A program made the translations under genes and the position numbers. This document shows positions 53,400 to 62,304 of a DNA stretch of 64,000 bases, piece after piece. The notes beneath the pieces were generated by a model. It did not search any database. It worked only from the letters and a program-made list of their open reading frames with translations, and was not told the origin of the DNA. How positions within the stretch are numbered: the first letter of the stretch is position 1; each line of letters begins with the position of its first letter. The stretch is from an uncultured SAR116 cluster alpha proteobacterium (lineage in GTDB: Bacteria; Pseudomonadota; Alphaproteobacteria; Puniceispirillales; Marisalimonadaceae): assembly GCA_902558885.1 (NCBI GenBank), contig CACEFQ010000004.1, positions 62,001-126,000 of the forward strand. Reading direction: 5' to 3'.

Positions 53400-56263
53400 C
53401 TCTCTAAAGTAATAGTTTCATTAAGATATTTTTGATAAGAAGAATGCATTTCTAAAAATGCATAAATTTCAGTTTCAGTATTACTTGCATTTATATTTTG
53501 AAGATTTGAGATAGCATCTTTGACTGTTACAAAGTTACTTTCATCTTCTATTAATGGATCAATGTTCAAAAAAAAGTTCTTTTTTAGAGATCCTATTATA
53601 ATAACTCGTTTTCTTCTTTGGGGCACACCAAAATGACAGGCGTTTAAGACTTGTGAACTTACATTATATCCAAGAGTTGAAAATTCATTTATTATTGATT
53701 TAAATGTTTTTCCTTTATCTGTTGATAAAAGACCTAAAACATTTTCAAAAACAAAAACTTTAGGTTTAATTTTATTAACTAAATCAACAAACTCTTTAAA
53801 TAACTTATTACGAGGATCATCAACCAATCTCCTTCCAGCAGTAGAAAACCCTTGGCAAGGAGGACCACCACAAATAAAGTCTATCTTAATATTCTTAATT
53901 TTATCTAAAATTAAATTTTTGGTTTCTTCCAAACATATATCACCTAATATAAACTCACTTTTGGAATGATTAAATTTATATGTGTTGCCTGCATGAGAAG
54001 AAAAGTCATTTGCTACAATTATTTTAAAACCTGCCTTTTTAAATCCTTCACTTAGACCACCAGCACCACAGAACAAACTTATAACATTTCCTAATCCAAA
54101 TTCATTTTTCAAATATTTAGCAATAACATAAGATAAAATTGGCGGGACAGCATTTCCAATTTGATTTGCAATTGCAGACTTTGAACCAAAAAATTGATAA
54201 TTATCAGTAAATGATTGTAACCTTGCTGCTTCTCTAGGACTAATTAATCTGTGCAAAGGGTTATCTGATTTACTATCATTTGGATGTATATATGTACCAT
54301 TTCCAGGTCTAGTTATGTAAGTTCCAATTGTGTAAGACGGTTTATCCCATCTTAATCGCCCGTAATATGTTGTTCTTCCACCTGTTTGTCTGATTTTTTC
54401 TAATCTTTGGGATGGTATAGAAATTGGAATATTTTTCCAATTACCCCCCTCTGGTATTGATTTGACCATTTTCAAATCTATGTCGCTTAACTTATTAATA
54501 GTATGATTTGTAATTTTTGTTCTACTATTTGAAATTTGATCTTTCATTTTTTCTACATTTTTATCTGAATAATTCTTCAAAATTTCTAAAATTTCACTTT
54601 CATTTAATCCATAATTTTGGAAAATTAAAATGTTAAGATCTATAACTTTATTTAAGTTACCAGAATTAATTTCTGAAACATAATTAATTAGTTTTTTATT
54701 ATTAGATAATAAAATATTGATTGGTAGTTCATCTAATTCATAATTATTAATATGATTATTACTACTAAATTTCCTAAATCTCCAGTCCATCAAATAAGAA
54801 TTTAAAATACCTAGAATTCCATCAATATTATAGTTTGCATTACATGAAATAAAATTACAGGAATTACCAAGAATATATTTTGGAGGTATTTTGGAAAACT
54901 TTAATCTTTTGTTTGTTAATTCATTAGAAATCTGATGACAAACTAATCTAAATTGATTTGATAATTGTGTTTTATTAGAATTTCTTAGAGTTAAAAAATC
55001 TTTTCTTACAAATTTATTATTTTCTCTAAAAGACCATTCATTTAAATTTTTTCCCTGTATCAGGTTATTTTTAGTTTTATTCTCACAAATGTATTTTTTG
55101 TCTAGGGTTAAATCCAACTCTCCTCTTAGATTTAAGATTCCAGATAAATCTTTTATTTTTTTATACTTATGTATCTTTTTAAGGATATTTAAGTCGATCT
55201 GACTTAATTTTACTAGAGAAAAATTACTGTCTATGATTTCAAATTCATTGAAATTAAAAATGATTTCTTTATCTGATTTTTTATCAGAATAATTAATTAA
55301 TGAAATCTGGTTGTTTGGATTATTTGATTTTTTTGATCCAAAAAAACACATGGATTGGGATACAGATTTGAATTCTTTTGACTCTTCATTTAACAAAAAA
55401 ATTTGTTTAACAATTGTATTTTTAAAAATTAATTTTCTTAGTTTCATTGAAGTATAATCGGACAATATAGTAGAAGGTATAATAATACCAACACATGCCT
55501 CTTTGTTGGTAAACCTTTCATATATTAATTCAACAAATACTTTATATAGATTTAATGTGCCTAGTTGATAATTAAATTCTTTCCTTAAATTATTATTAAT
55601 TTCTGAATAATATTTTTTGTACTCCTCATATTTCTTTCCTTCAAATTCTTTTGAGGTTACTTTAAGATTCCTAAATGGTGGATTTGTTAGGATAATATCA
55701 AATAAAAGTTCTTTACCAAAAACAGAAGAAAAGTTCCTTAATACATTATTTTTATTATGGATTATGTTACCTTTGAAAATATTCTTTTTTGATATTTCAA
55801 ATTTTATATCAAACCTAATTTCAATAAATTTTTGAATAATTTTTTTTGCTATATTTATTGCTTCAACATCTATATCTGCAATATAAATTTTCTCAAGAAA
55901 CTGGAGCGTATGAACTTTATTTAACTTAAAATTTGCTTTAATATAATCTAAATAAGTAATTACAAATATACCCAAACCTACACAAGGTTCAAAAAAATAT
56001 TTTTCATGAATATTTTTTTTTACATATTGTAAAGTTTCAACTGTGATATTAAACGCCGTCTTAAAGTTTGTGTAATATATACCATGAAGTTTTCGTTCAG
56101 TTGTTTTAGAAATTATCTGATTATCTTTAAAATTTTCATAAAACTCTAAAATTTCATTAATTTGATTTATATAATTAGATTTTGAAATTTTTCTAATCAT
56201 AGAATCTATTTCACTTAAAAAAGTATTTTTATTAATAGAAATAGTTGATGTTTTCTTTATCAT
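53321..56263 (-). CDS. Fused DNA methyltransferase: N-terminal m6A MTase + C-terminal circularly permuted m5C MTase
   Basis: m6A: GIYYTNFKTAFNI, FEPCVGLGIFV, DIILTNPPFRN. m5C motifs in order IX/X (REAARLQSFTDNY, QIGNAVPPIL) then I (ISLFCGAGGLSEGF), IV (GGPPCQGFS), VI (FVFENV), VIII (QRRKRVIIIGS). Confidence 0.93.
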   Translation of the reverse strand: MIKKTSTISINKNTFLSEIDSMIRKISKSNYINQINEILEFYENFKDNQIISKTTERKLHGIYYTNFKTAFNITVETLQYVKKNIHEKYFFEPCVGLGIFVITYLDYIKANFKLNKVHTLQFLEKIYIADIDVEAINIAKKIIQKFIEIRFDIKFEISKKNIFKGNIIHNKNNVLRNFSSVFGKELLFDIILTNPPFRNLKVTSKEFEGKKYEEYKKYYSEINNNLRKEFNYQLGTLNLYKVFVELIYERFTNKEACVGIIIPSTILSDYTSMKLRKLIFKNTIVKQIFLLNEESKEFKSVSQSMCFFGSKKSNNPNNQISLINYSDKKSDKEIIFNFNEFEIIDSNFSLVKLSQIDLNILKKIHKYKKIKDLSGILNLRGELDLTLDKKYICENKTKNNLIQGKNLNEWSFRENNKFVRKDFLTLRNSNKTQLSNQFRLVCHQISNELTNKRLKFSKIPPKYILGNSCNFISCNANYNIDGILGILNSYLMDWRFRKFSSNNHINNYELDELPINILLSNNKKLINYVSEINSGNLNKVIDLNILIFQNYGLNESEILEILKNYSDKNVEKMKDQISNSRTKITNHTINKLSDIDLKMVKSIPEGGNWKNIPISIPSQRLEKIRQTGGRTTYYGRLRWDKPSYTIGTYITRPGNGTYIHPNDSKSDNPLHRLISPREAARLQSFTDNYQFFGSKSAIANQIGNAVPPILSYVIAKYLKNEFGLGNVISLFCGAGGLSEGFKKAGFKIIVANDFSSHAGNTYKFNHSKSEFILGDICLEETKNLILDKIKNIKIDFICGGPPCQGFSTAGRRLVDDPRNKLFKEFVDLVNKIKPKVFVFENVLGLLSTDKGKTFKSIINEFSTLGYNVSSQVLNACHFGVPQRRKRVIIIGSLKKNFFLNIDPLIEDESNFVTVKDAISNLQNINASNTETEIYAFLEMHSSYQKYLNETITLESYLNSISKKEAFNSKTLFSKSLLSSN

Positions 56264-56541
56264 TTTAAATATACATTTTAGGTTGAATAATACTTCAGTT
56301 GATTAATTAAAAAATGTCATGTTTTTATTTTATATTTTAACTAATAAAGAATAAAAATAAATATTAGAATTAAACATATCATTAACAAAAACTTTTCAGC
56401 ACCAAAACTAATTCTGAATCTATTATACAGTTACTGAATGGTTCGGAAGAGTATTTATAATTATCTTCAAATTAATTTAAAAAAAGTCTTTTTTTATTAT
56501 AAAAATATCAATTGTCGGTTTAATTTTAAGAGTTTCTGTTA

Positions 56542-56730
56542 CTATTTGTTTTTCTTTTTTTCTAACCTCCAGAGAACAAAGAATAAAATTATAAGTGCTG
56601 GTTGCAAAATTACAAATATAAGAATATTTGCTAGGTAATACCCATATCCAAACTCCCCTGGACTGCCTCCAATTACCTGCAGCACATAAACGCAAAACAT
56701 AAAAAAATCAGTAACTAATTTCTCAAACAT
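56542..56730 (-). CDS. Small membrane protein (62 aa)
   Basis: MFEKLVTDFFMFCVYVLQVIGGSPGEFGYGYYLANILIFVILQPALIILFFVLWRLEKKKNK: two hydrophobic segments and a Lys-rich tail; the most protein-like of three overlapping ORFs here. Confidence 0.55.
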   Translation of the reverse strand: MFEKLVTDFFMFCVYVLQVIGGSPGEFGYGYYLANILIFVILQPALIILFFVLWRLEKKKNK

Positions 56731-56809
56731 ATTTTTTCAACTATAACGGTCTTTTAACATTATTCTACGGATAACGGGAATGCAAGATTTTGAGGTTGTT
56801 CGTTTAATA

Positions 56810-57202
56810 TTATTTGAAGCAGCGCCCAGTTGTGATCGTATTTTCTAATTCTAAATATCCACCAGAAAAAAATATATTAAAGTTGCCGGTATTTTTTTCA
56901 TAATGGATTATTTGCAACGTGGTCGCGCTAAATTCAGAAATGCCAACAAACCTTTTATCATTTTGGTAAGCAATTTTAAATTCTTTTTCCCACTTTTGAT
57001 TATGTTGTGTGTAAACATAAGTAATGGTTCTACTATCTTCTTTGATTAAAATTGTGGGGAAAATTTTTGGATGAGTTTTATAATCCTGAGATTTGTGAAT
57101 TCCCCACATAGCAAATGCTTCGCACGAAATTATAGTTTGTGAAGCAACTTGGGAACTTATCATTGTCAATAATAAAACCAACCAAATAATTGATTTTTTC
57201 AT
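56810..57202 (-). CDS. Small exported protein (start at MKKSIIW, 57202)
   Basis: Signal peptide MKKSIIWLVLLLTMISSQVASQ then TIISCEAFAMWG; ATGA overlap with the upstream ORF's stop. Confidence 0.65.
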   Translation of the reverse strand: MKKSIIWLVLLLTMISSQVASQTIISCEAFAMWGIHKSQDYKTHPKIFPTILIKEDSRTITYVYTQHNQKWEKEFKIAYQNDKRFVGISEFSATTLQIIHYEKNTGNFNIFFSGGYLELENTITTGRCFK

Positions 57203-57471
57203 TTCGTAAACTCCTTCCACACCTTACCTTGGATAAGAGGATATTTTAAAATAACAACATCATCATTTTTTTTATCTAAGTAATTTAAAGTTACATTACC
57301 ATCTAAAAAACTAAAACCTCTTAATTTAGGAACAGTATTTATTTCATTTAATTCATCTAAAGTATCTAAAAATTTCTCATCAAAACAAATTATTCCCTTA
57401 CCATTTGGATTACCAAATGAAGGAAAAGATTGAAGTATTAATATAATTGTTATGAGTAATAGTTTTTTCAT
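57199..57471 (-). CDS. Small exported protein, QSFPSFG-GKGIIC family
   Basis: MKKLLLITIILILQSFPSFGNPNGKGIICFDEKF...RGFSFLDGNVTLNYLDKK; same leader and core motif as 49617..50120. Confidence 0.65.
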   Translation of the reverse strand: MKKLLLITIILILQSFPSFGNPNGKGIICFDEKFLDTLDELNEINTVPKLRGFSFLDGNVTLNYLDKKNDDVVILKYPLIQGKVWKEFTK

Positions 57472-57617
57472 TATTCATTGTCCTTATTTGGATTTTTAAT
57501 CCAAAGAGTCAATTTCCCAAAACACAACCAATTGAATATTATAATTAGTGATATAAATCCTAAATTTACTAAAAGAATAAAAAGTATACCTTCTAAATCT
57601 ATTCCACAGTATCCCAC
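57471..57617 (-). CDS. Possible small membrane ORF (GTG start, 48 aa) coupled to 57199..57471
   Basis: VGYCGIDLEGILFILLVNLGFISLIIIFNWLCFGKLTLWIKNPNKDNE; stop overlaps the next ATG as TAATG; no ATG start available. Confidence 0.35.
   Translation of the reverse strand: MGYCGIDLEGILFILLVNLGFISLIIIFNWLCFGKLTLWIKNPNKDNE
57599..57611. repeat. 13-bp direct repeat of the glmS 3' end (distal copy)
   Basis: CTATTCCACAGTA, identical to 59075-59087. Confidence 0.85.
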
Positions 57618-57647
57618 TAGGTTTCCTATAAACTAACCACCTAGTGG
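57614..57647. repeat. Inverted repeat CCACTAGG-N18-CCTAGTGG
   Basis: Perfect 8-bp arms at 57614-57621 and 57640-57647. Confidence 0.85.
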
Positions 57648-57734
57648 AATTCCCTTTCCCACATCAAAGTCTACACTTTTCAATAGGGTAGCATCAGTTA
57701 AGTCGCACCCTTTCTTGTTGTCCCTTAAATTTTT
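57636..57734 (-). pseudogene. Pentapeptide-repeat gene remnant (stop-to-stop fragment)
   Basis: Minus-strand frame KNLRDNKKG-CDLTD-ATLLK-SVDFD-VGKGIPLGG between two TAG stops, no start codon; three tandem pentapeptide-like units. Confidence 0.4.
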
Positions 57735-57795
57735 CTAATCAAAGACACCAAAGACAATTTGTATGTGGATTGCTGATTATTTTTAAAGTATTTTG

Positions 57796-58890
57796 TCAGT
57801 ATACTTTGGTTTTGACAACTTTATAAAGTGGTAAAAGACCACATTTCTCCTTAAATGTTTTATTTTTTTGCAACTCCCTCAAATCTCTAGAATGCAAATC
57901 GCTTTCAGCATCTTCTTTATGTTTCGCTAGATGCATTCTCTGGTAAATTTTGCCTTTTGTATCTATTTCAATAACATTACTTATAGATGTTATATTGAAC
58001 CGATCTTCACCTATTTTCTCTATTCCTCTGATAGTTCGAAATTGACCCTCTAACAAATGAGTTCTTTTATTATCATCGTCTATCAAAACTATGGAGTGCC
58101 GCAAATATCCCTTTTTTAGACGGCGATCAGAGGCGATATAACCGGCGTTAATTTTATGAGGTTCATGCACTAAATTTAAATTTTTAAAATATTCTATCGG
58201 TGTTCCGTCAGATCCAACGATTACAAACATTTGAAAATTCCTAAGCGATATAAGCGTGTTGCCATTATTATGTCGGTCTACACCATTTGCGTGTGCCCAA
58301 TCTATGCCATTTTTTTTAAGAGTTCCTCTCTTATACATAATTTCCACTCTTCTTTTTGAGAAATCTGTTAAAAACTTGTCCCTGTCAGGAAAATATTTTA
58401 CATGAGACCATTTCCAAACTATCTCCCCAGACTTGTTAATCTCCCTTACCTCGTCTTCACCCTTATTTACCCAACCTCTGGTATAAATATAGTTTCCATT
58501 AGGAAGCATATCGATATCATGCGAGATAAATTCATCCTCAACTATTGTCTTTAACCTTCCATCTCTTCCAAGTATATATGCACCCTGCCTGGGCAAAACA
58601 AACAGGAATTGGTCAGTAGATTTAAGATATTTAATATCTGCACCTTTACATATATTACTAGTTACTTGCAGGAGTGTTTTTGGAAACTCCCATTCCCATA
58701 TAACCTCACCATTCTTTGCAACTTCTACGATTCTATTTTTATTCGTAACTGTATCAACAAAAGCAAATGCTCGTTTGTCAGAAGATGGTTCACTGATAAC
58801 AACATTAAATAATTTTTCATTAGCAAAAGCACAAAAGTTGAAGCATAGAAAAAGAAAAATCACAAAAAATGATATTCTTTCAACTTTCAA
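57796..58890 (-). CDS. Exported arylsulfotransferase (ASST)-like beta-propeller protein
   Basis: Signal peptide; repeats VEVAKNGEVIWEWEFP, DIDMLPNGNYIYTRG, EINKSGEIVWKWSH, DWAHANGVDRHNNGNTLISLRN, VHEPHKI. Confidence 0.82.
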   Translation of the reverse strand: MKVERISFFVIFLFLCFNFCAFANEKLFNVVISEPSSDKRAFAFVDTVTNKNRIVEVAKNGEVIWEWEFPKTLLQVTSNICKGADIKYLKSTDQFLFVLPRQGAYILGRDGRLKTIVEDEFISHDIDMLPNGNYIYTRGWVNKGEDEVREINKSGEIVWKWSHVKYFPDRDKFLTDFSKRRVEIMYKRGTLKKNGIDWAHANGVDRHNNGNTLISLRNFQMFVIVGSDGTPIEYFKNLNLVHEPHKINAGYIASDRRLKKGYLRHSIVLIDDDNKRTHLLEGQFRTIRGIEKIGEDRFNITSISNVIEIDTKGKIYQRMHLAKHKEDAESDLHSRDLRELQKNKTFKEKCGLLPLYKVVKTKVY

Positions 58891-59074
58891 TTTTTTCTCC
58901 CAAAGATTATATTTTAGAAATATGGTATTTTATAAAATTTGACTTTGCAAATTAAGAATATTGAATTTTATGGATTTTTTTAAAATACAAACACTCCAAT
59001 AATTTAGTGTTCTAGTTTTTATAGAAATTGAAACTAAACACCTGAAGTTGTAAATGATTTGGTTTATAGGAAAC

Positions 59075-59087
59075 CTATTCCACAGTA
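59075..59087. repeat. 13-bp direct repeat (glmS copy)
   Basis: CTATTCCACAGTA covering the last glmS codons and stop; repeated at 57599-57611. Confidence 0.85.
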
Positions 59088-60922
59088 ACTGATTTTGCTA
59101 AATTCCTTGGCTGATCAACATCAGTGCCTCTTTCATTAGCCACGTGATAAGCTAATAACTGAGCTGGAATTGCCATAAGAAATGGTGATAATAATGATTT
59201 AAAGTCAGTTTCAAAATTTGGTATTTCTATTTTGTAATGAGCAAAAGGAGCCTTTTTAATACAATCTCTATCTGCAATCAAAATAATTTTTGCACCTCTT
59301 GAGTAAGCTTCCTGCAGATTACTGATTGCTTTATCTTCATTACCATCTGATACTAAAAACATAATTACTGGCACTTGGTCTTCTATAAGTGCAATTGGAC
59401 CATGTTTCATTTCACCAGCTGCAAATCCTTCAGCATGAATATAACTAATTTCTTTGAGTTTCAATGCACCCTCTAATGCAAGAGGGTACAAAAGCCCCCT
59501 TCCAAGAAAGATTATGCTTTTTGCATTTTTTATATTCTGAGCTACGGACTTTATTTCATTTTCCATATTTAACATTTCTGCAATAGCACTAGGCAATGAA
59601 AGTATATAAGAACAAATTTTTTGCAATTGTTCTTGTGTAACAATATTAAATTTTTTCCCAAGAGCAACAGCAATCATAAACAAAATAACTAACTGAGACG
59701 TAAAAGATTTTGTACTTGCTACCCCTATTTCTGCTCCTGCTCTAGTATATAAACTATAATTGGCTTCCCTATCTATTGTGCTACCTTCAACATTTACAAT
59801 TGCATTAGTATTTAATCCAAGTTCTTTACCATGCCTTAATGCCATAAGCGTATCCAAACTTTCACCAGACTGTGAAATTACTAACATAGCACTTTGACCA
59901 AAAACAGAAGGTTTTCGATATCTATATTCTGATGCTAAATCAATTATAACTGGTAAATCAGCAAGTTGTTCTATCCAATATTTACCAACCATCGCAGCAT
60001 AATAGCTTGTCCCAGCAGCAGATATGAGCAGTGTATTTTTATTTTTAAAACCTAATTTATTTAGATCTATGTTTATTTCATAGCTATTTTTGATAAAAGT
60101 TGAAATTATTTGAGGAATTACTGAAGGTTGTTCAAATATTTCCTTTTCCATAAAGTGTCTATAACCACCTTTTGTAATTAAACCAATTTCAGCTTTGATA
60201 TTGATAATTTTTCTATCAACATTCTCTTCATTAATATTAAAAATCCTAACATTGTCCAAATCAATTAATGCATGATCACCGTCTTCTAGGTAAATTATCC
60301 TTTGCGTTAAATGATCTATTGAGTGAGCGTCTGATCCAACAAAATTCGATTTTTCACCTAAACCAATGGCTAAAGGTGATGAATTTCTTGATACAAAAAG
60401 TTCATTTGGAAAGTCTAAACTCATTGCAACAAAAGCAAATGCACCTTTTATATCTTTTAAGACAAGTCTACCTGCTTGCAAAAAGTTATTTCCTAATTTT
60501 ATATATTTCATAAAAAGATGTGGCAATACCTCAGTGTCTGTCTGACTTTTAAAAACATATCCATCTGAAATAAGTTGATTTTTTATAGATTCATAATTTT
60601 CAATAATCCCATTATGAACAACAGCTACTTTAGATTCGCTAGTCAATGGATGAGCATTTTTAACATTAACATTTCCATGTGTAGCCCACCTTGTATGACC
60701 AATAGCTATTGAAGAATCGGATTGTAAATTTGCTTTGGATACTTTACTTAACTCTTCAATTAAATTTATTAATTTACCTTCTGATTTAATAGTATGGAGG
60801 GCTCCACCTGAAACTGAAGCAATACCAGCAGAATCATAACCTCTATATTCAAGTTTTTTTAATCCTTCAACAACGAGATCACTTGCATTCTGTTTTCCGA
60901 TTACTGCAACAACACCGCACAT
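59075..60922 (-). CDS. glmS: Glutamine-fructose-6-phosphate aminotransferase (isomerizing); start corrected to MCGVVAVIG
   Basis: MCGVVAVIGKQNASDLVVEGLKKLEYRGYDSAGIA; SIS domains; C-terminal QPRNLAKSVTVE. The track start (60964) adds 14 residues before the catalytic Cys. Confidence 0.97.
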   Translation of the reverse strand: MCGVVAVIGKQNASDLVVEGLKKLEYRGYDSAGIASVSGGALHTIKSEGKLINLIEELSKVSKANLQSDSSIAIGHTRWATHGNVNVKNAHPLTSESKVAVVHNGIIENYESIKNQLISDGYVFKSQTDTEVLPHLFMKYIKLGNNFLQAGRLVLKDIKGAFAFVAMSLDFPNELFVSRNSSPLAIGLGEKSNFVGSDAHSIDHLTQRIIYLEDGDHALIDLDNVRIFNINEENVDRKIINIKAEIGLITKGGYRHFMEKEIFEQPSVIPQIISTFIKNSYEINIDLNKLGFKNKNTLLISAAGTSYYAAMVGKYWIEQLADLPVIIDLASEYRYRKPSVFGQSAMLVISQSGESLDTLMALRHGKELGLNTNAIVNVEGSTIDREANYSLYTRAGAEIGVASTKSFTSQLVILFMIAVALGKKFNIVTQEQLQKICSYILSLPSAIAEMLNMENEIKSVAQNIKNAKSIIFLGRGLLYPLALEGALKLKEISYIHAEGFAAGEMKHGPIALIEDQVPVIMFLVSDGNEDKAISNLQEAYSRGAKIILIADRDCIKKAPFAHYKIEIPNFETDFKSLLSPFLMAIPAQLLAYHVANERGTDVDQPRNLAKSVTVE

Positions 60923-61014
60923 TTTGTACCCCTTTTTATAAAGTTTAATTAATATAATTTTCAACGTAAATTTTAAAGCTTTATATTTGCAAACTTAAGA
61001 GATATAACATTTTT

Positions 61015-62304
61015 ATGGAAATTTGTTCAATTATATTAAGTGCAGGAAAAGGAAGTAGGATGCTATCAAGTATACCTAAACCTTTACATTTAATTTCTGG
61101 GAAGACTATGCTTCAATGGGTCATTGACGCTAATAAATCTGCTGGAATAAAAAAATCGGTAATTGTTATCCCAAAAGAATTTGATAAATTAGAAATAAAT
61201 AATTACATGATCAAGGCAATCCAAAAAAAGCCTTTGGGCACAGGTGATGCTGTTAAAAAGGGGATTGCTTTGCTCAAAAACTTTGAGGGTGTTGTACTTA
61301 TATGTTTTGCAGATACTCCCTTTATATCTTCTAAGACACTTAAAAAAATTGTGAAATCTTTTAATAATGGTAATGATCTGGTACTAACAGGCTTTAAAAA
61401 AAATGAGAAGAATAAATATGGCAAAATAATTTTTGATCAAAAGAAAAAACCTTGTGAAATTTTGGAATATAAAGACACCAAAAACAAAAAAATAAATTCA
61501 AATTTCTGTAACGGTGGAATTATGGGAATACATAGTTCTTGTCTAAAACACCTAGATAAAATTAAAAAAAATTCACTTTCAGGAGAATATTACCTAACAG
61601 ATATTGTAAAGATTTTGAGTAATGAAAATAAAAAAATAACATTTATTGAAATTGATGAAGAAGAGATAATAGGAATTAACAGTCAACTAGACTTGTCAAT
61701 TGCAGAGAGTATTTCGCAAAATTTAATCCGTAAGAAGGCTATGATGAATGGGGTCAGGTTAATTGACCCTAATTCTACCTTTATTAATCATGATACAAAA
61801 TTTGGTAAAGATGTAATAGTACAACCTAATGTGGTATTTGGAAACAATGTAGTTATCGAATCATTTGTTGAAATTAAATCTTTTTCACACATAGAAGAAT
61901 GTAGAATTAAAAAAGGTTCAAAAATCGGACCTTTTGCAAGGATTAGAGGTGGAACTATTATTGGGGAGAAATCTAAAGTTGGTAATTTTGTTGAAATCAA
62001 AAAAAGTAACATATCCGAAAAAGTTAAAATTAATCACTTGTCATATGTTGGTGACACTGAAATAGGATCTTCAACTAATATCGGGGCCGGTACAATTACA
62101 TGTAATTTCGATGGCAAAAATAAAAATAAAACAAAAATAGGCAAAAATTCTTTTGTTGGCTCAAACTCAACAATTATAGCTCCAATTAAAATAGGTGACA
62201 ACGTGACAATGGGTGCAGGAAGTGTTTTTAATAAAAATGTACCTAATAATTATCTTTCAATTGGTAGAGCCTATCAAATAAATAAAAAAAATAAAAAAAA
62301 TTAA
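61015..62304 (+). CDS. glmU: Bifunctional UDP-N-acetylglucosamine pyrophosphorylase / glucosamine-1-phosphate N-acetyltransferase
   Basis: ILSAGKGSRMLSSIPKPLHLISGKTML; C-terminal left-handed beta-helix hexapeptides; NIGAGTITCNFDGKNKNKTKIG. Confidence 0.96.
   Translation: MEICSIILSAGKGSRMLSSIPKPLHLISGKTMLQWVIDANKSAGIKKSVIVIPKEFDKLEINNYMIKAIQKKPLGTGDAVKKGIALLKNFEGVVLICFADTPFISSKTLKKIVKSFNNGNDLVLTGFKKNEKNKYGKIIFDQKKKPCEILEYKDTKNKKINSNFCNGGIMGIHSSCLKHLDKIKKNSLSGEYYLTDIVKILSNENKKITFIEIDEEEIIGINSQLDLSIAESISQNLIRKKAMMNGVRLIDPNSTFINHDTKFGKDVIVQPNVVFGNNVVIESFVEIKSFSHIEECRIKKGSKIGPFARIRGGTIIGEKSKVGNFVEIKKSNISEKVKINHLSYVGDTEIGSSTNIGAGTITCNFDGKNKNKTKIGKNSFVGSNSTIIAPIKIGDNVTMGAGSVFNKNVPNNYLSIGRAYQINKKNKKN

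Noticed and set aside
56438-56695. ORFs 56438..56638 (+) and 56477..56695 (-)
   Set aside because: They overlap the more protein-like 62-aa membrane ORF 56542..56730 (-); only one is likely real.
59061-59075. GGTTTATAGGAAACC hairpin as the glmS terminator
   Set aside because: Only a 5-bp stem and no following T-run on the minus strand; kept only as part of the repeat observation.
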